From assembly GCA_000310025.1 (NCBI GenBank), contig FN648545.1:64763-128762 (forward strand): a DNA stretch of 64,000 nt. Reading direction: 5' to 3'. This DNA comes from Ectocarpus siliculosus (taxonomy: Eukaryota; Sar; Phaeophyceae; Ectocarpales; Ectocarpaceae). The notes under the pieces are model-generated. The model saw only the letters and a program-made list of their open reading frames with translations, was not told where the DNA came from and made no database searches. Every line of letters begins with the position of its first letter. Position 1 is the first letter of the stretch. Position numbers and translations under genes: made by a program. Positions 10,546 to 21,086 of the stretch are shown here, one piece after another.

Positions 10546-11229
10546 TTACGTCGCAGGGGCGGCGGCCGGGGCAGCAGCAGCCGCCGGTGGCGCTGCCGTC
10601 GCGGACCGCGCCGCCGAACCTCCAAAGTGAGCAGGCAGAACAACGTCCTCTACTGCTTCGAGCAGCACACAGCCTTCTGACTGCAGGAGGCGGCCATGGC
10701 GGAGCGCGAGTTCCACAATGTACTCAGCCAGGAGCTTCTTCGCCTCGGCCTGGCGATAGGCAACGGACTTGTCGCCCGCCCGCGAAGTGGCCACCTTCCT
10801 GGCGCGCGCCAAAACTGCCGTGTAGGTCTCCGCCCCGGCAAGGGGCGGCAGCCGAGTGGCCACCTCACCCAAACGGAGGACCAACTCCTCCACAGTGCCC
10901 TGATCGCAACCGAGCCGGTTGCGGTCGAACACCCGCCCCAGGTCCAGCGTTGCCCCTGCTCCCGGCACGAGCGCCGTGTAGCACGGCAGAGCGTAGGCCG
11001 CCGTGGTCGCGTCCACAAACGCGGCCGTCTGGCGGTCGGGCCGGGGAGGTAGCCCAGGTGGAGGCGGGGAAAGCGGTCCCATCGGCGCGCTGGCAGCCGC
11101 TGGGGCCGCGGCAGCCGCCGCCGGGGCAGCAGCCGCTGAGGAAGCAGGCGCCGCCGCTGAGGAAGCCGTTGTAGGAGAAGCAGCCACCGAAGCCGCCGCC
11201 GTGGAGCGCCGCGTGTTGCGAGGCGGCAT
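10546..11229 (-). CDS. Alanine-rich ORF next to the left terminus of DIRS-type copy 1
   Basis: A 227-residue frame beginning MPPRNTRRST 7 bases inside the A1 terminal repeat. Residues 10-50 and the C-terminus are alanine/proline-rich. The core (about 75-185) is balanced and looks folded, with segments such as LDLGRVFDRNRLGCDQGTV. Position directly after the left terminus suits ORF1 (Gag N-terminal or accessory protein) of this element. I recognise no family domain. A plus-strand frame over the same bases (10,383-11,174) is its shadow. Confidence 0.55.
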   Translation of the reverse strand: MPPRNTRRSTAAASVAASPTTASSAAAPASSAAAAPAAAAAAPAAASAPMGPLSPPPPGLPPRPDRQTAAFVDATTAAYALPCYTALVPGAGATLDLGRVFDRNRLGCDQGTVEELVLRLGEVATRLPPLAGAETYTAVLARARKVATSRAGDKSVAYRQAEAKKLLAEYIVELALRHGRLLQSEGCVLLEAVEDVVLPAHFGGSAARSATAAPPAAAAAPAAAPAT

Positions 11230-11235
11230 GTTACG

Positions 11236-11397
11236 ACTCTCAAATATACCCCTTCTCCTCGATAGCTCCGGCGTATTTCGGGAGAGAAAAGGGGGACTAA
11301 ACTAGGTGGGGTCATTTTCCAACATCCTTTCTGGAATATCTGACTCTTCCCGATTTCGTTTCGAAATCTAGATGCGTCTCAAATCCGAGATTACTGC
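11236..11397 (-). repeat. Left terminus A1 of DIRS-type copy 1
   Basis: Repeats 1,827-1,983 in the same orientation with few differences (shared landmark GGGGGACTAAACTAGGTGGG). It is the A half of the split direct repeats. Confidence 0.85.
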
Positions 11398-11401
11398 TGT
11401 A

Positions 11402-11635
11402 ACATACCTACCGAAGTAGTTTGTTGCTCTCTCTGCTCTGGGGGAGAGTACACAACACACAACATAGTAGTTACTCGCTACTTCTTCTCCTACCGTGATG
11501 TGTTAAATCCAGGTTCCGTGCCCTCTGCATGCGAGGCTGCTGAAGAGGCAGATATTCGCACAGGCGGAGCGTGCTTGGTTGTGATTGTATGTAGCTGCTG
11601 TGTGCTGGCGGATTGTGTGTTAAGTCAGTATGTTG
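11402..11635 (+). repeat. Right copy of the 0.23-kb direct repeat
   Basis: Partner of 1,408-1,640, same orientation, about 90% identical by eye. It separates the DIRS terminus from the right arm of the large inverted repeat. Confidence 0.8.
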
Positions 11636-11649
11636 TCCTCGAGCCGCTG

Positions 11650-12690
11650 TGGTCCCTCCCTACATCGAAAGACTTTTCCGTTGGGGATGTACAACCCCGG
11701 TTCTGTGCCCTCTTCCCGGCACGCGAGGCTGCTGCTACAGATGCAGACCTTCACCATGGCGGAGTGTGCTTGATCGCGCTTGTACAGAACAAAGCTTTGG
11801 AAGCTGCTGAGCTGTTGCTGTTGATGTGTGGTGTACTGCTGTGTGCTATGTAGGTGTGGGCGTTGCATGGAAGATCCAACCCGCTTTTCGGCGGCAACAG
11901 AGGCCCCGTGTAGACTGCTGCCTGTCTCATTTCCACAAGCGACTTTGGTGTTGGGTTTGAGGTTTGAGCCTGTACCGATTTGGAACCCACGGTGCCACGG
12001 AAGGAGAGCCCACAGCAGCATAGCCCGGCGTGGACGATCTGGCCTTGATTCTTAAAACCCCACAGAGGTGTGAAGCCAATAGCGGAACCTGCCTCGGATG
12101 GTCCGCTCATTCTCTCTTCTTTTTGCAACTTTTTGTTGTTATTTTGTTCTGTGCCCTTCGCTGTGTGCTGCTGCTGTGTTCACGGTGTTATAGCCCCCCT
12201 ACTATAGAGGGACCACGCCCTAGACCGAGAGCGACCTATAGCCCGAGGGCAGGGGGGTGTTCGGAACCTCTTACGCCCTCCTCACTTGGAGTATTGCGGA
12301 CCCAGGTGTTCGGTGAACCACCATGTGCTCCAAAGTGAGCGTCTCTAAATCATACGCTTGTTAGAGAGGGATTTTGGCCTTTTTTCCCCGCAAATTTTTG
12401 CTGACGGCTGGTGCTACTCTCCGTGCTCAGAACTTCCTCAAAATTACGATTGCGGCTTGGATTTTTTGGTGACTCTGTCTCCAGACGTTGGGCAGACTCT
12501 ACAGCTCACTCCCAGCGCGCCGGCTATACCACGCAGCAAGGCTTACCCCAAAGTGTGTGGGGTGCGCCCTCTGCTCTGCCCCAAACCAACGAATTGGGAA
12601 GATCCAGTCTATTGGCCGAAATTACTGCAGTGGCATCCCCTGTGCCTAGCTTTTTCGCACCAAAAAAAAATCTCTCGTGGAGGTGCTCCA
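11650..12690 (+). repeat. Right arm of the 1.04-kb inverted repeat
   Basis: Reverse complement of 297-1,338 with scattered single differences. Its outer edge at about 12,690 lies 97 bases from the end of a cut-off exon (12,787), so it seems to have landed inside that gene. Confidence 0.85.
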
Positions 12691-12786
12691 TAAAACGCCC
12701 CTTATTGACAGTAAGTGGTAGTATTTACCAAACGAGGCCCAACACGCTAGCAGCCCACAAACCAACACACACACACACACACACAC

Positions 12787-13433
12787 CTTGTCGCTAATCT
12801 AGACGCCGGAGCCTTTTCCGTCCCTTTGCATGAACATATGAGGCTGTCGGAAACCCTGAAGAACTCCCTGAAGGCTCGATTGCAGACAGGGGTGCCCGCC
12901 GCGATCATGCTTCCCTGACTTAGCTTCGCGAGGGGGACGTGCTCCGTGACGAACCGGTTGCGGTCTTCCTCTCGCGTGAACCCTTTGAAAATGGCCTGCT
13001 CCCGTTCCAAGAAATCCCCGTCGTGACAAAAGCTGTTGTTGTTGTCGTTGCTGCTGTTGCTGCTGTGGTTACTGCTGCTGGCGCCGCCCTCGTCATCATC
13101 CCTACCCCCCCCGCCCTTGGCGAACAGCTCGATGCAATTCAACCTGCAGCACCGCAGCAGCTGCTGCTGCTGCTGCTGCTGCTGTTCGTTGCTTGTTGCC
13201 TTCATGTGCTCCCAACACACCTGCGCGGATTGTGGTTCCCCCCACTTGCGCTCGGAACGCTGCTGTTTCTGTGGAGCCCCGAGGGTGTCTCCCGAGTCAT
13301 CCTGTCTCCTGAAAAGGGGAGTCGTTCGTGCCCTCTTCTGGCGCCTCTCTTCCTCCTCGCGCTGCCGGCGCGCTTTGTCCGCTGGGGTATCTGCTTTCCC
13401 GAAGAGCCATGCCGCAGAATCCGCCACGGGCAT
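12787..13433 (-). pseudogene. First exon of a gene cut off by the repeat complex; transposase-like N-terminus
   Basis: Minus-strand exon starting at ATG 13,433 (MPVADSAAWLFG). It encodes a charged helix (about residues 18-35), a polyglutamine run, an asparagine/serine stretch and a C-terminal segment FTREEDRNRFVTEHVPLAKL followed by VCNRAFREFFRVSDSLI. It ends at a donor, ACAAG|GTGTGTGT, in phase 2. After the donor there is a (CA)n run and then the inverted-repeat arm, so later exons are missing from this locus. The CxxAF...F.VS pattern recalls the N-terminal domain of DDE transposase-derived proteins common in brown algae and animals; that is a tentative likeness, not a firm call. Confidence 0.5.
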
Positions 13434-13559
13434 GGCTTCGTTGGACGCTTACTACGTGTGCCCTTGGTTCCTCGGTTGGTTGCTGTGGTGTGTGTGCGTG
13501 TGTGTGTGTGGGTTTCTTGAAGTAGAGCTCCCTGTATCGTACCTCTCGCGTCTCGACCC

Positions 13560-14199
13560 GGAAAGAGAGAGCGGTAGAGCAGTCGATAATCGATCGATGT
13601 GTCATCAACAAGCGGACGTCTTTATTACAGGGCTCAGTGCAGCGCTTTGTAATCAAAATGACCAGTGAGAGAGGCCAGACGATTTTTTTAATCTTTTTGG
13701 AGACCAGAGATGCCAATTCGATTACATCGGAATCTATCGTGTTCTGAACCGACACGCGGACGTTTCCGCGCAGACCTAAAGAAAAAACGCTCGTTCTACG
13801 AACGATATGATTAGTTTGGAATCAAATCGAACGGAAAAATCGTCGCAAAGAAGAATATAATCCCAGCGGCCCAAATTTTGGTCGATACGATTCCGAAGTT
13901 CATCCCTGCACTCCTTAATCAAAGACACCCCATTTCTCGAACTGTGAGATTAGAGTGTCCAGAGGAGACGTAGGGCAACGCTACTCGTTATGTTCCCGAT
14001 AATCAAGCGGGGTACCTCGAATGCGTACTTAGTATTAGACCCGTAGGAGGCCCGCTGATGCCCGTGGCCGCGTGGCGTGCCGACACCCACCAACCAAACA
14101 ATCAATCGTACGTCCCACTCTGGCCTCCGTTTGTTTGTTGTCACCTTCCTCCTCTCTGTCCTGCCACGCGGGTTCAAGGCTCCTCCGACCGACCTCATC
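13560..14199 (+). other. Intergenic stretch
   Basis: No supported gene. It separates the cut-off minus-strand exon from the plus-strand ParB-like gene, so it probably holds the promoters of both. Palindromic ATCGATCGAT lies at about 13,591. Confidence 0.5.
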
Positions 14200-17100
14200 A
14201 TGGCCAACGGGCAGCGAGGACGAGGCCGTCGTGCTGTTGGTGGCGGTGGTGGTGCTTCGTCTCCTGCGGGTGACCACGGTGATGATCCGACAAGCGCAAC
14301 AAACATCGGCGAGGTCTTGGCTTCGCACTGCGTGAAGGAGTGGGACGTGCCACTGAAGCTCATCACGTTGGCGGAGAACAGCAGGCAAACCAGCCCGACC
14401 GCGGTGCAGGACGTCGTCGAGAGCATCCAAGCTCATGGATGGGTGGATCGCTTTCCGCGAGTGATGTTCTCGGATCTGACAGAAGAGCAAGAGATGACTG
14501 CCGAGCTCGCCGCTAGGCTACATGCCGTCGTCATCGATGGAAATCATCGCTTGGCTGCCTGCAAGGAGGTGTACGGAGAAGATCGGCTCATCAGGTGCAC
14601 GTGCTACCGGTTCATCGCGGATAGCTTCGCCAGGCAAATCGCCTCTGACGGTGAGATGGAAGAGTGTACTCTCGACAGTGGATGAAGCAAACACGGTCTT
14701 GTTGGGAAGACGCCTGTTTCTTACGCTTACTTACGAGCACTCCTCCTGCTGCTCTCAAACACATCTATCGCCTCTCAAGCTTCTCATAGAAATTGCGTCG
14801 GATTTTTGTACTTTGTTTGGAGGGTACATACTTACTTGTATGTTGTTGGTGTGTGTGTAGCAGTCCAGGTGTCAGACGATAATGTTACAACGGCAGCAAG
14901 CAGCAGCAGCAGCAGCCGCAGCAGCAACGAAGAGATGATGAGCACGTCGCTGCTCGCGCGCCTCTTCACGTGCGGAATTGACCGAATTAATTATCGATAC
15001 CACGAAAAACACAGCAACACCGCAAGAACAAGACTAGCATACGATGTACCCTTTTGGGATACTCCAATGAATTACACCATTCTTAGTTGGTGTACATACT
15101 GCGGTACAGCAGTTCCTGACACAACGACACGGTAGTGGCGGTAGTGACTCCTCAACAACGCACCCACACATTTCCGATGGATCGGTGATTCGTCTCCTGG
15201 ACCACCGCTGCCGCTGCTGTACACCCCAGTGTGCAACGTCACGACGGCCACGTTCCAAGCGCGGACAATCTACGATCAGCTCTATTTCTACAGTAGGATG
15301 ATGACGTCGCTGATGAGCCAGGAAAAAGAGGCATCATCAGGTCGCCGGCGGTCTTCTAATGGTCGTTCGAAACCGTCTGTCACCGCGGCTAAGCTAGCGT
15401 CATGCTGGAAGGGGGTGAGTGCGACTGACACAATATTTTGGTGCTGATACTCTCCATATTTCTGGTGGGTGTTTATTCCTGTAGCCTGTCGCCGACATCA
15501 GGCCATGTTACTACTGTACAAGCACCAGTATTTTCGTATTATAGGATTGTTTTCTGTGCTTTATGCTGCAATATTCAGGCTGGTAGCCAGGCACCGACAG
15601 CCAACACCCTTCGCCAGTGGATTTCTATCGTCAACGACACGAGTCAGGAAGCACTGATCGCGCTTCGTGCTCTGACGGTTCAACGCGTTCCAGGGTACCA
15701 AAGCATCACCAAGGCCTTCCTCGCCGACCCTCGCGTGCGGGACTTGAAAGAAGAGCAGCCGCAAACCCAGGCCCTCATGTTCGACATTTACGCTAGGTAT
15801 TCAATATGGGAGGCAACGAGTAAGACCAGCCAAGTGTGATACAAGCGTGATATATTAACATGCTTCGTTCGTCGTTGACATCCTCTGCAACTGTATTGCT
15901 GTCGGCGGTAGTGTTTGTGTCAAAGGTTCTACGCTGCCATGTTGATCACTCGTGTATACCGATATAAGCGGACGATTAGCGTCGGAACGCATGCATACAT
16001 GCAGACCCTCCTCGATTAGAACCCCACCGTGTGGTTTGGGTACTTCTGCAGGATGCCGAAGACGTCCAAAAAAGGAGACCGCGAGGGGTTGGACGAGATA
16101 GGCTGGGCGTTGGCTCGGGCGAAGATGACGGCGTCTTGGGTCGAGGGTACTGAGCACGTAGTGCCCAGAGACCAATGGTCAGACAAGCTGAAGGGGTGAG
16201 TGCAGCGACAACGCAGAATGGGGCGTGGCACTCGGCAATTTTGTTCTTGCGGTGGTTGTCCGTGATTGGTAGGGGCAACCTAGAAAGAAGACGACGAACG
16301 TTCACTAACCTCGACCGCATTCAATATCTTCCCGGGGTTCCCATGGCCCACATCAACAGTACCGTCCGCGACTTCGCGTTCGTGAAGACCGGCCACTACG
16401 CTAACTACGTCAAGCCACACCAACTTGAGAGAGAGGCGGAGGTACGCGAGCTCCGCGAGTCGCTTCCTCCGCACATCAAGGAGCTCGACGAAGATGTAGT
16501 GCTGGCCATTCGCTCGAAGCTACATCTCACCATCAGGAAGGTGAATCCCGTACAATTTAGGGCGTTTCCGTTTGCTTTGTTCGCCTAAGCGTGTTTGTAG
16601 CATTTTTCCTTGCGGTTCGAGTGCTGTACAGGTTATTGTGGATGGGCGCAGCCAACCCAGCACTAGTTATTATGTGTTTGTTTTGCTGTTTTGCATTTGC
16701 ACACACCCTTCTTTCCCCCCTGCCCGTTATTGGGACTGGTTTCACTAGCACATCTGCAATCACTCGGATAGGGACGAGCGAGGAGGGACGGTCGCGTTTC
16801 TCCGCGCAAATTATTACAGGCGGGACATAGTCGCGGGTGGAAGGCCAAAGTTTTGTTGCTTTCTGTTGGTTCGTCGTATGGCAGGTCATGCACGAAGACC
16901 TCAACTTTCGCCCGATGTTCGTCGAGCACGAGGGACTGTACGAAAGCGCTTTGAACAAGGTCAGAAGCTTCAAGCTGCAAGTCACTCAGCCAGTGCAACC
17001 ACGTCCACGAGAACCCGTCGGCAACCCCAACAGCGAGGGTCTTGCCTGCACCGTCTGCATAGCACCAACCTCTTCGAGGTGAGGACCAGGGAGGTACAGG

Positions 17101-20100
17101 ATGAATGATCACGCCTGTTGGGAACACGCCTATATTTCATATGCGGCCTGTCCGCTCGCGTGGCCGACCGTCGCAATCTCACCGCGAGTTTACGCCGCTC
17201 GCATCCCATGGCCGGTGTGATCCTTCATGTCGACTTTAACACCGGTTCGTGTCCATCTTACCATTCATTGTATATTTTCGCGCGGCGTCCATGTATCACG
17301 CCATGTACAAAGTAGGAGTTACTTCTTTTACGACACGACAGTGTTTAAATATCGCCGCCCTCTTCACCCTTGTTGTCCCTCGTCCCCATTACTCTTCGCT
17401 CCCCTCGCCTTAGCTATTCGTGTTCCGTCTGCAAAATTCGCCACACTGGTGGTTGCGCGAACACCGACTTTTCGGAGGACAGCGAAACGTCGAAAGTCAG
17501 AGACTGCAAGGACTGCCACCTCAGCAAGCAGCCACAGCAGCAGCCAGAGGAGCCAGCGGAACCGGAGGGTCCTGAGGAGGGGGAACAAAACCAGCAGGAT
17601 GCCAGCAAGCGCCCCGCCCCAGGACGTTCGGGAGACGGGGAGGACGGTGGTCCGTCTTCCCCCTCCGGACGAACCGGCGCGCGGGATAAGGGGAAAAGGC
17701 CCAGGAGGGACCCAACGCCCTCGTCACCGGAACCGACCTTGCCCACTCTCCCGTCCTCGCCTGGCGGCACGGGTGACGACTTCAAGACCCTACGCAGGTA
17801 CTGTGACAATGAATGATGAAGGCGCGATGTACACTACTAGTACCATTTCCCCAAGATTCGCTCTAGAGCTTGTTGGTCGACGCTAGGCCCGAAGCAACAA
17901 GGAATAAATAAACAAACGAATATCCCTAACCCTGACATTATTTTGCTTTTTGTTACCGTGGTTTCCATGCCGCATGCCCCACCACCCACTGCTTGCCGTC
18001 GACATACAGGGCTGAGTGCATCCGCATCAACGACGCTATGCCGCTTAGTCGTGATTTCCGCGTGGAAGGACCCGACGCTCCTATCGAGGTCGACGGTGAC
18101 AAGGCCATGCTCTTGTTCGTCGATCCCGGTGTGAACGACGATCTGCTCAGGGAAACTGCTCCCTGGAAAGACCGCCTAAGTAAGATCATCTACCGCGTGT
18201 GCGATTTCTTGCACGAGGAAGGCATCATGATCGTCCACGTTCCTCACTCCTATCTTCACCATGGTCGGCGCATCGAGGGTCAGTGTTGTCTATTTATTGC
18301 TTTTTTTCTCTTGTACGAGCTTTCACGTCAGGACGGTCGTCGTCGTCTTGCTTTCGATTTTTTTTTAGCGGGGAATGACGTGGAGTTTGGAGGGACTATC
18401 TGGGCGCGAAGAAGAAGACGCTCCCGATGCCCTTTGTCCCCTTCGTCACGTACGGACTAACAGGCGCCGTCCTTGTTCGATTGTGTCGTGTTGCTTCTTG
18501 TTTGCTTCTTTTTCACCGTGTAGACGCCCTCAAGCAGTCCGATTTGGAACTGGTTGTAGAAGACAATCCGCTGGTGGTTGTGTACGGAAAGAGGGGAGGT
18601 GGAATAACAGCTACATCCAAGGCAAACCATCTTTCAGGGGGTGTCGACATCTTTCTTATCGCTCATCCCGATGGCGCTAGCTTCCGATGCAACAAGGACG
18701 TGCTGCCGCAGAACTTTCCGGAAAAGGTTTGGGCAAATGGCGAGCGGATTCCTGTCAACAATGGCCACGAGTGCGTCATGAACGACGTTCCCTACCTTGG
18801 GGCTTCTCGATGCTTCCACAACAACGTCGCCTCCTGGGGGATTCAACGGTGAGCCCCTGAGTCTTGAACGAGCCGCTTTACTCCGCGACATGAGAGGCTC
18901 GTACGTGAAAATAAAATACTCCATCCTCGTCACCCATGAAATGCCCACATGGCGTGTGGGGTTTGGATATATCTCCATTCATATAGTTTGTTATATTTCT
19001 TGTTCCCAACTTCCGGGGGGGATCTCACCCCTCACCCATCTAAGTAGCACATTTGCGTAGATGGCGGTGGGCCGTGAGGGGGTGGGGTGGGGGTTACTCT
19101 CCTCGCGTGGTAGACCATTAACCACGCGTCCTTGACAGGACGGACCACGTGGTAGATGGGGGTGGGGTGTGTCTTCATGGGGTACGAGGGGGGGGGGCGT
19201 ATCGTCAGGATGGGAAGAACTATTTGTTGTTGTGCGGGTGGTATACGAGGGATAGTCGTCTTCACTCAATCAACTGATAACATACCTGGACGCCCTAACC
19301 CTCGTTCGATGAGTGCCAAGTACCAGAATTCCACATGCCGCACAAGCCCTACCGTAACCCTCATACCTCACAGTTCTGTTTACTCTGTCGTTTTATGCAT
19401 CCCCATGTTTCACGAAGCAAGTGGACACCGTCATGACGCTTACCGCAGACAAGGACGGTGTCCTCGAGACAGCACTGAAGTACGGGCGGAATGTGGGCTT
19501 GTTCATAACGGACCCAAACGAGCGCGAAGGCATCATTACACGGGCGGAGCGAGCCTTCGACGACCCCTGGAGAATAGGAATATTCATGGTGGGCACCCGA
19601 AGGATACTTGTTGTTGTGCAATAGCGACATGCATTGCAGCTTTCCCCTTGTCAGCACATCCCTAACACAGGTCCTCCCCCCCAGTGAGTGTAGGTAGACT
19701 TGCTCAACTTCCTTTTGCTTGGTAATGCGTCCGCTTTCCTGCCGTCGTTGGTATTTATTGTAGGAAAGTCGTGGGGGATACGTGCGATGACTGTGCTGGA
19801 AAGTTACAATACCATATAAACATATATGGATGTGTAGTCTACAAGTAGAGCGAGATATGAGATATGCGTGCAGGTTACGCGTTCTTTAAGCCCACCAACC
19901 GCCGCTCCGGTCCTTCCTTTCTCAACTCCTGTATACTTTGCTGCTTCCAATCTCCAAAGCGGAAATCACCGGCCACCAACATCCACAAAGTCCGCCATGG
20001 CACGCTGCCGCTTGGCATTCCCCCGGAGAACACCCCGCGAGGTATCGTCGACCAAATCGACACCTGGACGGAAAATTTGGTTTTAGGGGGGAAGGATGAA

Positions 20101-21086
20101 GAAGGCGCTAGGATCCAAGCCATGGTTGAAGTGGCGTGTAAGGTGGCTCGTGACTTCCAGTGGGAAGTACGCCTGGACGTGAGTTTATTGCAAGAAGCTG
20201 CCTTGCATATTTGCAGTAGTATTGGCATGTGTATGTATGGATGTCGGGAGGTGGGCGGCCATGATGGTTTCGCCTCTCAGAAACAAAGACTTTAATCTGA
20301 TTTAAAAAAAAAATCGCGATCTCACCGAACCCTTGAATGAATGTAGGTAGCGTGCACCGTTTCATGTCGCAAACTCTCCACACTAATTTGCGCAATATCT
20401 CCCTCGAATCTGTTGTCCAATTTGTACAGTGCTCTACCCTCTTGTTCGTTAGAACCATCTGCCTGCTCCTGTTCGTCTCAAAACTCGTCAAACCCCAACT
20501 CTGTCCGCATGTCGTGCCGCAGCCGCCGGAAGAGCTAGGCGTTCGTGCGGCTCTCTTCGCCCTGGATGCCCAGCGCTACAAGGTGGGCGCTTCCGACCTT
20601 CCCGTGTGGGGGGAGTACATCGTGTATGATTCGCGCGAGCAGGCCTATGCTTCGATTAAACCCGACGACGACGACGAAAACCTCCAGTACGTGCGACTCC
20701 TTCACGTCGCTGACACCCAACTGCTAAGGCGGATGTGCAAGGAGGCCGAAGAGAGCGTCGTGTCCGCGAACGCTGGCCTTTATCTTAGGGTTGCCACATC
20801 TTGCCCGGCGTTCTACGCCTTGTGGGATGAATCCGAAGATAACGTTGGAACCCACGAGGTTCGGAACAGGTGTACACGAACTGACTCGACGAGCAATCTG
20901 GTTGCGAAGTTCAGGGGAACCGGCTCTACTGAGTTCCCTGTGTTCCTCAAGGTGTGCCAGGAAATTGCTGCCGAGGACCGGGGTCGGGTGGTACACGTCC
21001 AACCAGGCTTGTCTGTCGTTCGCCCTGGATGGTACAAATCGCCGGAAACGGAATCATCCTGCAACGACGAGGGTGGGAGTCCCTAG
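14200..21086 (+). CDS. Spliced gene: ParB-like domain joined to a methyltransferase-like region
   Basis: About 13 exons by splice signals and phase: 14,200-14,650; 14,861 to about 15,091-15,103; 15,230-15,414; 15,579-15,796; 16,052-16,195; 16,273-16,540; 16,885-17,078; 17,414-17,797; 18,010-18,278; 18,524-18,848; about 19,418-19,588; 19,960-20,178; 20,523-21,086 (TAG). Phases agree at every junction except the end of exon 2 and exon 10/11, which I could not settle. The product is about 1,200 residues. Exon 1 (ATG in context ATCATGGCC) has a ParB/sulfiredoxin-type fold signature: SDLTEEQE, then VVIDGNHRLAACKEVYG at about 110-126. Exon 8 opens with a CSVC...CKDC cysteine cluster and an acidic/proline linker. 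Exons 9-11 (LLFVDPG, EEGIMIVHVPHSYLHHGRR, DGVLETALKYGRNVGLFITD) resemble an amino-methylating DNA methyltransferase. Known phage proteins pair ParB and methylase domains; here the genes are spliced, so this is a eukaryotic gene. The function is inferred. Confidence 0.75.

Larger units (their letters stand above)
1641..11397 (-). mobile_element. DIRS/Ngaro-type tyrosine-recombinase retrotransposon, copy 1
   Basis: Fossil retroelement of the DIRS order, read on the minus strand. Parts in element order: left terminal repeat A1 (11,397-11,236), an alanine-rich ORF (11,229-10,546), a long leader or spacer with a 157-bp tandem array, a gag-like zinc-knuckle ORF (7,804-7,184), a second spacer, reverse transcriptase, RNase H, tyrosine recombinase, then the right end B1-A2-B2 (2,053-1,641). 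The repeat order A1...B1-A2-B2 is the split direct repeat layout of the Ngaro/PAT branch. No integrase or aspartic protease is seen, as expected for this order. The recombinase frame is long and open, and the polymerase region is carried in more than one frame, so the copy looks fairly young with only a few breaks. A second, older copy of the family lies at 60.1-63.1 kb. Confidence 0.85.

Noticed and set aside
10383-11174. 263-residue plus-strand ORF rich in Pro, Arg and Ser
   Set aside because: Mirror of the alanine-rich minus-strand ORF; composition follows from GC-rich codons read backwards.
12030-12797. Plus-strand ORFs across the right arm and its edge
   Set aside because: They run from repeat DNA into a (CA)n microsatellite and have no protein-like features.
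13036-13668. 210-residue plus-strand ORF with leucine and cysteine runs
   Set aside because: Shadow of the minus-strand exon with polyglutamine; the leucine and cysteine runs are CTG/TGC readings of the same repeat.
14200-14650. ParB-like domain as evidence of bacterial DNA or contamination
   Set aside because: The gene has about a dozen GT-AG introns with consistent phases, so it is a eukaryotic gene whatever its origin.
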